DNA of 64,000 bases from Quillaja saponaria (taxonomy: Eukaryota; Streptophyta; Magnoliopsida; Fabales; Quillajaceae): assembly GCA_029379385.1 (NCBI GenBank), contig CM055608.1:19466350-19530349 (forward strand), given 5' to 3'. Shown one piece after another: positions 37,104 through 49,943 of the stretch; position 1 is the first letter of the stretch, and each line of letters begins with the position of its first letter. The notes beneath the pieces were generated by a model. That model saw nothing but the letters and a program-made list of their open reading frames with translations, had not been told where the DNA came from and made no database searches. The translations under genes were made by a program, and so were the position numbers.

Positions 37104-37640
37104 TTAGTACTACACAATATTTTCATAAACTCCTCGTGGGAACGATCTCTACTTTATCACTTTATTATTTGAGGATGATACAGTGCGCTTATGTTAGTAA
37201 AATTTGTATCAAGTTTTTGGCACCATTGTTAGGGAAGTTATTCTTATATTTGTTAAAATTAATACCAACCAGCTCTAGTTTTAATTCAAACTTCCTTTTC
37301 TATTATTTTTAGGTACACTTGATTGTGCATAAGATAAACTCGAAGCTTGGAGCTTGAAGCTTGTTCCTTTAAACATTCGAGCAAAGGAAGATCATCAAGA
37401 ACCAAAGTCCTTGCGGGACTATATAGTCCCACTTATACAAGGATTCCACTCAAGTTCACAAAGGCTGGGGATCCAAGCCAGTAGTATTGAAATCAAAGCC
37501 TGGCCAAATCTAAATGATTCAGCAGATGGCGCAATTTGCGGGATTGCTAAATGATTATCCAAACTCTCACTTTATAAGCTTTTTAGAGCTTTGTGATATC
37601 TTTAAACTCAATGGGGTTTTGGATGATGCACTAGGAAAAT
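37104..37640 (+). pseudogene. Second Athila 5' end: LTR tail, primer site, gag start
   Basis: An LTR tail ends at gtatca (37211). The primer site tggcaccattgttaggga (37218-37235) follows, and then gag. The open frame at 37354-37554 reads SLRDYIVPLIQGFHSSSQRL, GIQASSIEIKAWPN; the next lines (FLELCDIFKLNG) follow after a frame break. This is a different Athila copy from the one at 26862, because a 5' end cannot lie downstream of its own pol. It stops near 37640 at a mosaic junction. Confidence 0.8.
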
Positions 37641-37830
37641 TAACTGTTGACGTGAGATTTGAGTAGGAATTTGGCATGCTTATAATCAACCCAAAACTCA
37701 ACCATTTGAATAAAATTAGAATTAAGTAGGAAGACTCTAGGGAATTTGGCATGCTTAATTACCAACCAAAGCATATCCTAAAGGATTTAAGGAAATTAGA
37801 TGTTGACATGAGATTTCAAAGTTCTAGAGT
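37641..37830 (+). repeat. Mosaic junction with short direct repeats
   Basis: Three short phrases occur twice: ggaatttggcatgctta (37671 and 37742), a phrase like ttgacgtgagattt (37647 and 37803), and aactcaaccattt(a/g)aataa (37074 and 37691). The last also borders the Athila fragment on its other side. The pattern suggests repeated break repair or template switching. Confidence 0.6.
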
Positions 37831-39270
37831 TAGCTACTCTCACCTTGGAGCCTACCATTGTTGAGAGGATCAAAATTGCTCAGGCTGGTGATTCTAAGGT
37901 TACAGAAGATCATAAGTAAGGTTGAGGCTAGCTCTTGATCTGACTTTTGCATCCATCATGATGGTTCTCTAAGATTTGGAAATCGATATTATGTCCTTAG
38001 TGATATAGAGTTCAAGAAAGAAATTTTAAAAGAAGCTTATAGTTCGAGATACTTAATGCATACTAGTGGCACTAAGATGTATAAAGATCTAAGGGAGAAT
38101 TTCTAGTTGAACAATATTTAAGAGAGATAGCTCAGTTTGTGGCCCAGTGTGTAGTTTGCTAGCGTGTTAAGTTACAACCATTTCTCATCCCCGAGTGTAA
38201 GTGGGAGCATATGACTATGGACTTTGTAACTAGTTTACGTCGGAGTTCCGTCAGTAAAAATGCAGTTTGGATTATTGTTGATCGGTTAACAAAATCCATT
38301 CACTTTTTGGCTATTTGTAATGGAATCACCTTAGAGGATATACTAGAGTTGTACATTCATGAAGTTGTCAGGTTGCTAGGTTGCATAGTCCAATAAGCAT
38401 TGTGTCTAAAAGAGATCCCAGGTTTTCTATTAACTTTTGGCATAGTTTTCATTAGGCCATAGGGAAAAACTTAAACTTTAGTATTGCCTTCCATCATCAA
38501 ATAGATTGTCAGTCAGAGAGAACCATTCAGATACTTGAGGATATATTACGATCTTATGCTTTAGATTTGAAAGGTTTTTCAGACAAGCACCTACCTTTAG
38601 TGGAGTTTGCATATAATAATGGTTATCACTCTAGTATTCAAATGGCGCCATATATGGCGTTATATGGTAGGAGGTAAAGAACTCCGATCTGTTGGAATGA
38701 TATTAGCGAGAAGAAGTTATTGGAGTTTAAGATTGTTCAGCAGACAGAGGATAAGATTCATTTTATTAGAGAACGGATTCATACAGCTCAGAGTAGACAA
38801 AAAAGCTAAGCCACGTTATTTGTAGTTGCAAGTTGGTGATCATCCATTTTAAAAGGTGTTGTCAACTAAAAGAGTTATGAGATTCAAGATTCAAGGCAAG
38901 TTGAGCTGTTAGTTTACCGGTCTGTTCGAGATCGTGGAGAGAGCTAGAGTGTTGGCTTATAGATTGGCCCTACCACCCCCACTCTCTACAATTCATAACG
39001 TCTTTCATGTCTCAATGTTGAGAAAATTTTGTACCTGACTTAAGTGCAATGATAGAGTATGAAACTCTTGAGGTAAGAGTAGATTTTTCTTTTGAGGATT
39101 ATCCTATTTGTATCATAGACCAAAATGAACAAGTTTTGAGACACAGAACCATCGGTTATGTCAATGTCTGATAGGTAATTACCTTTAAAGAGAGGCCATT
39201 TGGGAACTTGAGAATGATATGAGAGAGAAGTATGCCCAACTTTTCACATATTAAGGGACGTTAAGTTTAG
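37831..39270 (+). pseudogene. Chromovirus (Tekay/Del-type) integrase and chromodomain
   Basis: Pieces in order: TLTLEPTIVERIKIAQAGDS, then the integrase core (WEHMTMDFVTSL, AVWIIVDRLTKSIHFLA, ISIVSKRDPRFSINFWHSFH, CQSERTIQILEDILRSYALD, LPLVEFAYNNGYHSSIQMAP). The C-terminal GPY-type region follows (RFKIQGKLS, HNVFHVSMLRKF), then a decayed chromodomain around 39115-39240 (QVLRHRTIGYVNV). The zinc-binding HHCC region is damaged and many stops occur, so it is not functional. In a live element the integrase inserts cDNA and the chromodomain guides it to chromatin. It could be the distal part of the chromovirus whose gag lies at 25981, separated by nested elements and deletions. Confidence 0.9.
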
Positions 39271-39359
39271 GGGACTAAACTTCATTTAGAAATTATGTTG
39301 TTAGATCAAGTGAAGTTAAAAGTGTTATTTTAAATTCAAAGAGATAAAAATTGTAATTA

Positions 39360-39835
39360 CTATAAAATCCTAAATTGTGACCAATTATATATTTTTTTAT
39401 AATGCAGAACATAAAATAAATAAAAAATAAAACAAAAACAAAAATTAAACTGCATCAGCATGTTGGTAAATACAAATAAAATTGATAGCCAAAAGCACCA
39501 AAAGAAATTACCATAACTGTGTCAGCGTGTTAGCAGACTTAGAAAACGCAAATGTTGATAATAACTGTCTGCGTTTGCATTTTATTTATTTGCGTTTGGA
39601 CAACTACAGACGAAGGAATGTTGTATAAAAAATTTAAACACAGACGCAAATGCGATTTTGCAGACACATTTACTAGTATAATTTGGTGCCATTTTTCACG
39701 AACTTTCCTGCATCTATTATTTTTATTATCTATGTTTGCATTTACTGATGCAAGTATAATATATTATTTTATTTAAAAATTTGTGTTCCTACGTCTGTCA
39801 CTTATTGTACCAGCTTAAGTGTGGCAAACGCAAAT
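39360..39835. repeat. Cluster of GCGTTTG/CAAACGC motifs, possible CACTA subterminal repeats
   Basis: At least six copies of a short motif in both orientations: acgcaaatg (39546), gcgtttgca (39571), gcgtttgga (39592), gacgcaaatgcg (39643), gtttgcatt (39735) and caaacgcaaat (39825). gtctg/cagac words lie beside several. Dense short motifs in both orientations are typical of CACTA ends, where the transposase binds. A Ptta-like gene lies 2.6 kb downstream. A terminal CACTA and its 3-bp target duplication were not found. Confidence 0.5.
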
Positions 39836-42403
39836 ATTTTCTCCAAAATTTAAACCTAGCCCAAGAATTTTCTTCTTCTTCTCCTTTTTTTCTTTGCAAC
39901 AGACCTATTCTCCCTTCAGACCAATCTCCCAACTTCGCAAATATGCCATTTCTTCTTCTCAAATCACTTGTCTTCTTCACAATTCCTTGGTCTACTTCGT
40001 AGTTTACTAAAAATCTAGAATTCTCCCATTTTCTTGAACTTTTGCATTATGTTGTTTATTATTCATTTAATTCTCTTTTGGTTGGATTATGGGCCTATGG
40101 TTTCTTTTTCTGCTCAAGCTTTACATTTTCCTGTGTTATGAACCTCTCGAGTAGCTTTGAGTTATGGTGACTTAGTGGAAATTTGTGTAACTAGGCTTCA
40201 AAGAGTATTTTTCTAATTTTAGTTTGTTAGTTCATATTGTGTTGATTTTTTTGCCTAGATGAAACAAGAGCTTCTGCTGATGTTACCTCAAATTTACTTT
40301 CACTGGTGGGGTTTCTTTCATGACTATAGAGTACCTTCATAGGGTTATTCAGGTGGCCTTTAGGTTATGTTGCAAAGTCTTATTAATATTCAAGTAGTTT
40401 TTTCCACAAACCACCAGTTCATATTCATGTTTTCAAGCTTCCCTCGTTATATCAGTGTCCTATTAGGTGGAAGAATAGTCTCACAGTCCAGATTCTTTTC
40501 AGTATAAGAAAAATAAGTTCATTTAATTAGAAGTATATCTAAATTGATGGAAATCTGAACATTAATCATTAAGACTGTGCAATGAAGTTATTACAGACTG
40601 AGCAATGAAGTATTTGTTCATAGTTACAAAACATCCTCTTGAACTTCACTCATCTTCATTCCTTACGATTGTGGACACTATCATTTTGCTTTAAAACCGT
40701 AATACACCATAATAGTTTCCATATTTGATTCAGAAAATATGGAAACTATTTGATTCTGTTTCTAAGACACTCAAACTATTTGATTCTATTTCTAAAACAA
40801 ATTTTCTATTATGAATAACACACAAGATAGGGATTTGAAAGAAACCGTCTTTTTGGACAATATATCCTGTAAAAAAAATGTGATTCTCAAAAAAGCAATT
40901 AAATTTCAGAAGTAATCAGAACATCAGATGGTTTTCTACTTATCAAGTAAATACCTAGTAACACCATAAAATAAAATTTTCAATAGGGTATTACAGAGCC
41001 TGGCGACTATTGTTAAGTGATTATAAAATGAAATTGAGTGTGTACATTACTAGAATCTGGTTCTTATGTATAGTCAATAAGTTTTGCAACTTCCTTTTTT
41101 TGGTTGGATGGCTGCTATATGGATATAAAAGTATTTGTTATATTAGCTAAGTCTGCATTATTGCATTCATTGCTTAGGTATACTTAATGATCTTTTTAAG
41201 TTCTTATTAAACTAAATCAAGCTTACACAATTGTGGGAGGGGGAGGGGGTTTGCAAATTTTGCAATTTGAAATTGATACATTGGATGTATGTCTATAAAA
41301 TAGATCATAACCTCTAGTTTTTGTAAAGAAAATAACTTTTGGGAGAATATAAATATGTTGTCATATGTGATGCATTTGTTAGAAAAAAATTTAGACAACT
41401 TGCACACAATAGATTAAGTGTTTTTGTTCTACAATTTGTGGGGGTCAGTTCCATTTTGTATGTTGCTGGGCCTTGCCTTATAATATAGTTTTAACTGACA
41501 TCAATAGAGAATTATTTACCAACTAACTTGAAGGATTTTACTTTTCTGTCTTACTGATTTTGTATGGGAATTATGAATAACATGCTAGTTCAAAGAAAAT
41601 GATAGCAAGTGAAAAAGATACTGGAAGTTTAGTGCTTGGAAATTAGAAAACTGGAAATAAATGAACGTTGATAATTTAGATCTATGTGATTCTTTATCTT
41701 TGTTTACTTTTTGAAAAATATCATTTTATTAATTGTAAATCCATTATCTTGAAATATTATTCCAAGTACAATTAGACTGAATGGTTGAAGTATAAAAATG
41801 CCTTTTTTCTAGACAAGTAATTGGTCATAAACATAATTCATTGGCAATGATAATTAGCTTTCTAGGGGATATGATTATGAATTGTTCAATTTTCTCATTG
41901 TTTCTCTATTAGACTGCTAGCATCCTAGTAAAGTTATTAGTATTTATATTTGACTTTTAAACTTTTGTGCCTAGTTGTTAGATTATGCTTTCTGTTTAAG
42001 ATGCTTAGGTAGATGAAAAGGAGTTATTAGTTTCTATCATGTTATTACATAGTCATGCCTAGAAGATGTCGTACCTCACTTCGGGGACATCCTGGAGGTT
42101 ATTGTTTCCGTCCACTACTTCGGTTCCACCGCATCAAATGCACCAGCTCCCTCTACAGTCGTAGCTCTAGTACGGCCTCCGCCTCCCTCTATAGCTAGAG
42201 CTTCATATCCTAGTGTTCTGTTACTTGCTTTATCCTCGAAGCAAATTTGAGACCTTTCTAACTTGGGCTCAAATCAGATCCCATTGAGCTAGGGATCTGC
42301 ACCGACATATAAGTTATAATTTCAAACTTTGATAATGAATTTTATTATTTATTGAATTTTTATGAGCTTCTTTATTATTACACTACTTAACTTGTATTAC
42401 AGC
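39836..42403. other. Probable leader/intron region of CACTA element 2
   Basis: A pyrimidine-rich stretch (39860-40000) with open frames in three registers, then AT-rich DNA without a recognisable domain. Near 42057 an ATG opens MPRRCRTSLRGHPGG; the overlapping frames are proline-rich. This could be the first exon of the Ptta-like gene. The ORFs at 39552-40010 and 41207-41407 are not supported by any family. Confidence 0.35.
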
Positions 42404-44877
42404 TTCAGGTCAAGATCAGGTTGTCAAGTATGGGGCAGATATTGAGCCCTGTGTGGAGGATCATAATGTCCCCTATAAGGCAGGTGATGTCACTTTATGT
42501 GCTACAGGCCCAGAAAGAGGGAATAGAGGAAAGAATAAGATTGCCCCTTCCCATGAGATTGAGGAGGATCGCCCACTCATCCATATAGTTGGAGACAGGT
42601 AAGAAAATTATATTTATAATTTTGTATTCTTATACCTTGTATTTTTCTAAAATTCTTTTCTTTTTGTTTGTATTATAGAGCATTCATTGAAGACGACCCC
42701 AAGTATATGAAGGTAGTGACTACCACTTCTAGTATAATGACGAAGCACCTTCTAGGTTCGCTCTTCCAATACTGAATATTTCCAGAGGACACCAAGACCT
42801 TATGCTATATTGATTTTATGGTATGTTCAATTTTATTTTTGTTTAAGTTTTAATTTTATCTTAATATGTTATTAAATTACTGACAATATGCTTTTCTTTT
42901 GTAATTTATGCTAGAGAGAAGGCATAAGATCGTCCCTAAAGAGAAAGCTGCAACTTGGGCTATGTTTGATGTAGTAGCCTTGAAGAGATGCAGCGATGTA
43001 TTCCAAAAGTTACTTGCCAAATTAAAGAGGAAGCATCCATCAAGCCCACTCACATGGGAGAATACGCACCCAGATTGGATCCACATAATGGTGGGAGTCC
43101 TTGTGTGACCAGTGGGCGAGCCCTGACTTCCATAGGTGCTCCCGAATGATGGGCATGAATAAGTGAGTGGGTGATGAGCATATTCACCATGCTTCTAGCT
43201 TCGTCAACATAGTTGTTCACCAAAAGCGACAGCTTAGTAATAATTTATTTAATAAATATTAGTCATAAATTTGTATCACAACATTCTTACTAATATTGTT
43301 TTAAAAAAATTTTACAGAAGCAAGAGTGGGGTTGAGAACCTACAGTTATTAAGATTTTCAACCATACTTACAAGAGAAAGTCTGGTGACTTTGTTTACAC
43401 AAAGTCGCAGGCCATTAATGTAAGTATGAATCAACATTTTTGTTTTACATATTTGTTATTATTTTTTATGTACAAAATTTTCTTCATTTGCAAGACAAAG
43501 TTTAAGGCGTTAAAGGCAAAGGAGCTAAGGCAATCTAGCACTGGGAAGCGGGATAGTGCTGATACACTTGCTACACCTGCTGAGTCCCCCGTGAGCTATT
43601 GGATCCATAGCTTCTGCCATCGTTGCTCATAGCTCCTAGGGGTGAGCAAGAGGTCGGTTGCGGGCTATACATCACTTGCCAACAGACCCAATATTTTCAG
43701 CCTTCAAAAAAATTCAACCGATTATTCAACCGATATTTTCAGTTTTTCAAAATGATCAACCGCTCTAATTTCAATTAATTTTAGGTGAATGGGTCAGTTA
43801 AATTTGTAACAAGATAAAAAGAAGAATGAGATTGAAGAATTTTTTGTAAAAGTCAAAAAAATTCAAGATGCAATAAAAATCAAACAAACTTTTTTTACAA
43901 AAAATACAAATTGTTAATAATATTAACAAGGAATACAATATAGATCCAATTTTGAACTAAAAAAATCCGTATTAACCATCTACATATTAAGATCCCCAAT
44001 TTTTCAAATCCACCAAAAATTTCAAAACCTTAATTCCTACATCTCAACTTAGTACCTAAATTCAAGGAAAGCAAGAGGAGACTTCTTCGCCTTCAACAAT
44101 TGTAGTTTCATATCAGAATTTGAAACAAAAAGGTCTTGAGGTTGATGTCTTCGGAATGCATGTCAGATAGTTCGATCAAGTGCATTATCTTCAATAGTCA
44201 ACCTCTAGAATGGAGATAAAGAAATAGAGGCATGATAGTGGATGCTAAACGGTTTGCTTTAAGGTGAATGGTGGTGTAGGCTAAAGAAAGAAGATAGAAA
44301 TATACCAAAGTAGAAATTTCATTCAATTGGTGCCTAGGTGGGTGATGAGTGAGGACTGAGAAGTGATATGAAGTCAATTATATAGACAGAATGGGAGAAG
44401 GTGACTAGCAAGAGAGAAAGGTTGAAGAGGCAGACTGGCAGTGACAAAGAAAAGAGTGAAGGGAGAGAATTAGAAGTTAGGGTTTTGAGATGAGAAAAAA
44501 ATAGAATTATTAAATAAGTATAAAAAAATAAATAATTTTTATTTCGCTTCGATCGGCCCAATTTGGTTTGAGAATTTTCAGGCTCGTAAGCCCGAAACGA
44601 ATTGAAACATCAGTAATATTGCCAACTATGTGACAAAGCTTGAGTTTTGATCCGTTTCAGTTTTAGCCCATTTTAATCTGGCCTATTTCGATGATTTAGT
44701 TTCTTCGGGCCATATGCTCAACCCTAAAATCTCCGCTACGGCTTTTACTACTTCTCCATCTTCTGTAGAATTCACTCTAGAGTAGATGGAGCTTGTACAT
44801 AAGTTAATTAGGAGATAGCTAGAGAGAGTTGGGTACATCCACCACCTTCGACATCTCCATCTCAATCATCTTCGGTA
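42404..44877 (+). pseudogene. Ptta/En/Spm-type CACTA transposon protein, multi-exon
   Basis: Exons can be placed by GT...AG borders: 42404-42598, 42679-42820, 42915 to about 43236, 43318-43419, 43495-43636 and, after the hAT insertion, 44735-44874. Key pieces are HEIEEDRPLIHIVGDR, AFIEDDPKYMKVVTTTSSIM (exon 2), WAMFDVVALKRCSDVFQKLL and, after a frameshift, WWESLCDQWASPDFHRCSRM, the hallmark of the plant transposase family PF03004. Downstream SSTGKRDSADTLATPAESPV leads to SPSSVEF and a C-terminal helix. Frameshifts and stops make it non-functional. In live CACTA elements this second protein accompanies TNP2. Confidence 0.8.
43637..44726. mobile_element. hAT-like element (1.09 kb) with terminal inverted repeats
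   Basis: The left end is TAGGGGTGAGCA; the right end, reverse complemented, is TAGGGTTGAGCA, so 11 of 12 bases agree. Flanking octamers are ATAGCTCC (43629-43636) and AAATCTCC (44727-44734), six of eight matching, the 8-bp size expected for hAT. It splits the last part of the Ptta-like coding region. No transposase is encoded, so it is non-autonomous. The minus-strand frame at 44334-44561 is low-complexity. Confidence 0.75.
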
Positions 44878-44934
44878 AATATTATTTAAATTTCATTTTC
44901 ATAATATAAAAGTTTTAGTTTATTTTTACTTACA

Positions 44935-46769
44935 TGCAAAAACATACCAAATTTGGGTTCGAGGGGCAAAATGGTCAAAAACTAGTCTGTTTAGGATTCT
45001 AGGAGTATGGAATGATCGTGGGGACAAATAAGACTTGTACGAAAAGCCAGAAATCTACTTGGATCAACAGTTAAGATTTTAGGACAAAATTTGAGTTTCA
45101 AAGCAAAAGCTTACCAAGTTTGGTTTCTAGAGGAAAATGATCAAAACTAGTCCGTTGACGATTCCAGAGTACCTACACGACGGAGGGTACAAAGAAGACT
45201 TGTAGCAAAATCTAGACATCCATTTGGATCAATAGTTAGGATTTTAGGACAAAATTGTAGTTTCAAAGCAAAAACTTATCTGTCTAAGATTCTGGGAGTA
45301 CTAGCATGACCGTAAGGATCAATTAGACCTTCTGGAAAAACTAGAAATCCATTTGGATCAACGATTGGGATCTTAAAGCAAAATTTGAGTTTCAAGGAAA
45401 AAACTTGCAAAGTTTGGTTTAAGGGGAAAAAATGGTCAAAAACTAGTCCGTTTACAATTCTAGGTGTACCAGTATGACCGTGGTGATGAATAAGACTTAT
45501 AGGATTTTAGGACTAAATTTGAGTTTCAAGGCAAAAACTTGCCCAAGTTTGGTTTCTGAGGAGTAAAATGGTCAAAAACTAGCCTGTTTAGGATTCTATG
45601 AATACCAGCATGACTACAGGGACAAATAAAACCTATAGGAAAAGCCAGAAATCCATCTAGATCAATAGTTAGGATTTTATGACAAAATTTGAGTTTCAAG
45701 TCACAAACTTGTCAAGTTAGGTTTCGGGGGGCAAAACGGTCAAAAACTAGTCTGTTTAGGATTTTGGGAGTATTGGCACGATCATGGGGACGAATTAGAC
45801 TTGTAGGAAAAGCCATAATCCATTTGGATCAATGATTAGGATTTTAGGACAAAATTTAAGTTTCAAAGCAAAAACTTGCAAAGTTTGGTTTTGAGGGACA
45901 AAACAGTCAAAAACTAGTCCATTTAGCATTCCAGGAGTACCTGCACAACCATGGAGATGGATAAATCCTGTAAGAAAACTAGAAAGCCATTTGCATCAAC
46001 GGTTAGGATTTTATTACAAAATTTGAGTTTCAAGGTAAAAACTTACCAAGTTTGGTTTTGGAGGCAAAATGATCAAAAAATTATCCATTTAAGATTCCAG
46101 GAGTACCAACATGACCGTGTGGGCGAATAAGACCTGTAGAAAAAGCTAGAAATCTATTTGGATCAACAGTTAGGATTTTAGGACAAAATTTAAGTTTCAA
46201 GGCAAAAACTTGACAAATTTGGTTTCAGTGGGCAAAATGGTCAAAAACTAGTCCGTTTAGCATTTCTAGAGTACCAGCACGACCATTGGGATGAATAATA
46301 CCTGTTGAATCCATTTGGACCAACGGTTAAGATTTTAGGACAAAATTCTAGTTTCAAGGCAAAAACTTGCTAAGTTTGGGTTTTAGGGGGCAAAATAATC
46401 AAAAACTAGTTTGTTTAGGATTCCGGGAGTACTAGCATAACCATGGAGATGAATAAGACCTGTAGGAAAAACCAGAATCTATTTGGATCAATGGTTAGGA
46501 TTTTAGGACAAAATTTAAGTTTCAAGACAAAAACTTGCTAAGTTTGGTTTCGGGGGGCAAAATGGTTAAAAACTAGTCCGTTTAGGATTCCAGATGTACC
46601 AGCATGACCGTGGGGACGAATAAGATTTGTAGGAAAAGTCAGAAATCCATTTGGATCAACGGTTATGATTTTAGGACAAAATTTGAGTTTCAAGGCAAAA
46701 ACTTGCCAAGTTTGGTTTAGGGGGGGCAAAACGGTCAAAAACTAGTCCGTTTAGCATTCTGGGAATATC
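44935..46769. repeat. Satellite array, about 12 monomers of about 167 bp
   Basis: The phrase tcaaaaactagtccgttta recurs with variation at a spacing near 167 bp. Measured steps between phrases from 45741 on are 167, 166, 168, 158, 167 and 169. Each unit also carries gtttggtttcggggggcaaa, ccatttggatcaacggtta and ttaggattttaggacaaaa in order. Units differ by roughly 10-20% by eye, and some have small deletions. The array begins soon after the CACTA gene and is cut on the right by LTR F. The minus-strand frames at 46538-46859 are translations of the repeat. A unit length near 170 bp is common for plant satellites, including centromeric ones. Confidence 0.9.
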
Positions 46770-49700
46770 TGACACACCCTCACTGTAGGCATGACTGGTC
46801 AGAGGAATGATTAACCAAACCTCCATAACCTTAACTTCATAACGAATAAACAAACACAACTTTTGACTAAACTAAAGAATAAAAGTAAATTTATAGAACA
46901 GAAGTTAACTATAAAAGTTTGTTTACTAAAACAAATAACAATTTACTGAAAATTTGGCCAGAGTTTCCTTACAATAAGGAACAAGCCTCAAACTACAAAC
47001 ACATATGCTCCTATCTTTACACAATAACTAAACTATTACATTATACAAAATTAAACACCGCACAGTTCTAGTGTGAATACAAACTTTCATCCCTGACTTC
47101 AAGTATGAGATTCTGAATTTTACCTTGCCTTCAAATCCTCGACAAACCCCGTATCAATGGTTAACTTACTTTGAGATCCTGTGACTAAAAAAATTATCCA
47201 CAAAATAAGGGTGAGTCATATGAAGTCTGTGAGTGGAAAATTGTCAACGCAAGTATAAAATATATAATCAATTAATTAATCTCATATAACCACATCTTGA
47301 TTTAACAGGTACACATAAGTACATGCAATCATCATAATATCACAATTCATAGGTTTCACAAGATAGACAAAGCAATTAAAATGCTTGGAATTCACAATTC
47401 GAACCAAACAATCAAAACACTCAAAGCAAGCAAAGGGCCAACGAGTAACTCAGTGCCCACACAACAGATTAATCTCTATACATAATCCATCCCACCGGGG
47501 CTGACCACTCCAAATTTTAAAAACATTTATCAAAATCAGAATATCTCATAATTTCAAATCAACATATCCTAGATGCACCTGGATCTCAGTTTCGGAAATA
47601 AAAAGCATTTCTTAGAAAAATTTTAATTTGTTAGCTCTTATCAACCACAAACAATTTCAAACAAGCTTGATTCAAATAACTCACTAAAACATTGAACTTG
47701 CACATCTATTTAAATACACATACAATTACACATAATAATCTAGCCCCCAAAGGCAACAATTAACCACTCACTTATTTATAAATCATGTGCGTCACTTCTT
47801 CTTGCACTCACATATGTTGTCAGGCCCACAGTAGGTTCTGGAGCTGAAATTCATATTTTCAAATAATACTCAGTTCATAAATGTTATAATTATTAAGCTT
47901 ATATATCAATTTATATAGATTTCTTAAAACTAAGTCCATTTAAGTAATTTAATCAATTATTTGTAGGATACTTGATTTCATATCTTGTATGTATATTTTA
48001 TATATATACATATCAAGAAATTAATATTAACTCATACTTTCAACATGTTTCATTTTTTAGCATTAAATCCAAGTTTAGTTACTCTTGTTAAATTTATCCA
48101 AGAGCTTGAATCATGCTATTTCAATATTAACACCATTAAATTCTAAAATTTGTCTTTCACTACCAACATTTCTTTATTATGTTGTATAGTGCTATCAAAC
48201 ATGGATAACCAAATACTAAATAATGCTAATAAGATTTGCAAAAGGCAATGGAAAAAAAAAATGTTAGTAGAAGTATACTTTTCCCTCTTCTCTCTCTCTG
48301 AATTCCATTAAAATTAGAAATTTAGTAGCAAAGGAGACAAAAAGAAAAATAGAAGTTTAATCCCATTTTAATTTATCAAGTCCAAATTTTTGTTATCGTA
48401 TAATTAAAATTACCTCTAAATATATTTACTCAGAAGAAACATTAATAATCATATTTTTAATATCTTTTATTATTGTTGTTGTTGTTATTTAGTTATTATA
48501 TGTTAATATCTTCAGAACTTAATTTTAAAAGCACTAAAATAGATTTTATATCAATTGCATCCAACTTTATAACAAATAGTAAGCAAAAATGTAAAAAATT
48601 TCACTTAAAAGTAAACTCCGATCAAACATTCCCTCACAAAGAGGACTGATAGGCCTTGAAAGTAATTTCGGTCAATTGGTAATGATCTATATTTTAGATC
48701 CACAATCCTTGCTCTACTTCCTGTTAAGTAATTGAATAAATATCTTAAAGTAAAATTAACTACTTCCATTTACTCAAAATTTCCAATTTTATAATTCAAG
48801 ATTAACGTAGTCAACCTTTATGTTTTCTAATTAGCTAATTAACAATTGAAACTTAAATCAATTAAATTAACTATCCATCTAGTATTCATAATCAAACATT
48901 AAATTTCTAAGAAATTACTTAAGAGTTCTTTTACTTAACACATACAAGTTCTAAATTTAAATGCTAGAATCCTAAACTTCTTATTTTACATAACTATTTT
49001 ATACACTAACTATTATTATTAAACTTTGTTTTATAATTTACAACTCCCTTAACCTCTTATGTTTAAGTCTTTAGTACACAATAATCATAAGGTTTAGTTT
49101 TAAGAAATTCCCATTACTCACCTAACTAAGAGGTTTTCACCACCTAAACCACTTCTAAGACCTACAGCAAAGACAAAACAGGGGAGTGTTGGTTGCAGCT
49201 CCCACCCAAACTACCACCACCATCAAAGCTCTGACTCACAACAGGCGGCAAGAAGCAGCCACAACCCGAGCAAACAAAAATTGGAACTAGGAAGAAAACA
49301 CAACAGGCAGAATAGGACACGACTAGGAAATTCAATAGTTGCCCGAGATCTGCCCCCTCACAAGCTTAATCCTAATTCCCCACACCCAAACACTCCTACA
49401 GTAGCTCACACATGCCAGAACCACAAATCAAATTTGTTGTATGCTCACTTGTCTAGACTAACACAGCTCAATCAGTGCATCCCAACACAAAACAAGAAAA
49501 AGAGGAGGTTGTTACGAGATCAAAATTCATCTTACCACTTACCTAAACAGAGCAGCACCAAGATGACAACACAATTCACCTTCATGTTACAACTAGCCCG
49601 AAAATGGAGTCATTCAACCACTTCCATGGCAACCAGGTGCCATTGTGTAAGCTTGAGATGAGTACACGCATGAAAAGGGAAGGAAAAGCAAGTGACTTGC

Positions 49701-49943
49701 TTTGGAAGAAATTACAAGAAGATGCTAAGAAGAATTCCACAAGGTCAATTAAAGGGAACAAAAATAGGAAGGCTCGATTATATGGAGAAGAAGATTCGCG
49801 ATGCAAGACAAAAGTGAAATGAAAAAGTATAGTGAAATACATAAAAAAATCTAACAATCAAAGGTCAATATGTGATTTATGGTAACAAATTAATCCCATG
49901 TACATGTAATTATATAAGCCATAATTATTTTCTATATTATACC
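46770..49943 (-). repeat. Long-LTR family, copy F (truncated)
   Basis: Starts TGACACACCCTC at 46770, the 3' end of the LTR read from the minus strand, inside the satellite. It follows the other copies, including the ccacaacagattaatctct landmark near 47462. Around 49830-49920 it still matches the complement of 33440-33540 in copy D. The last ~700 bp (the LTR 5' end) are missing. Hairpin 1 is deleted in this copy. The frames at 49281-49857 on both strands fall in the GC-richer part of the LTR and are not called. Confidence 0.75.

Noticed and set aside
46538..46859. Minus-strand ORFs with a repeated protein-like phrase
   Set aside because: They read through the 167-bp satellite; the unit length is not a multiple of three, so no long repeat protein could be maintained.
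49281..49857. 126-, 91- and 72-codon ORFs on both strands
   Set aside because: They fall in the GC-richer part of minus-strand LTR copy F, where opposite strands are open simultaneously; no domain is visible.
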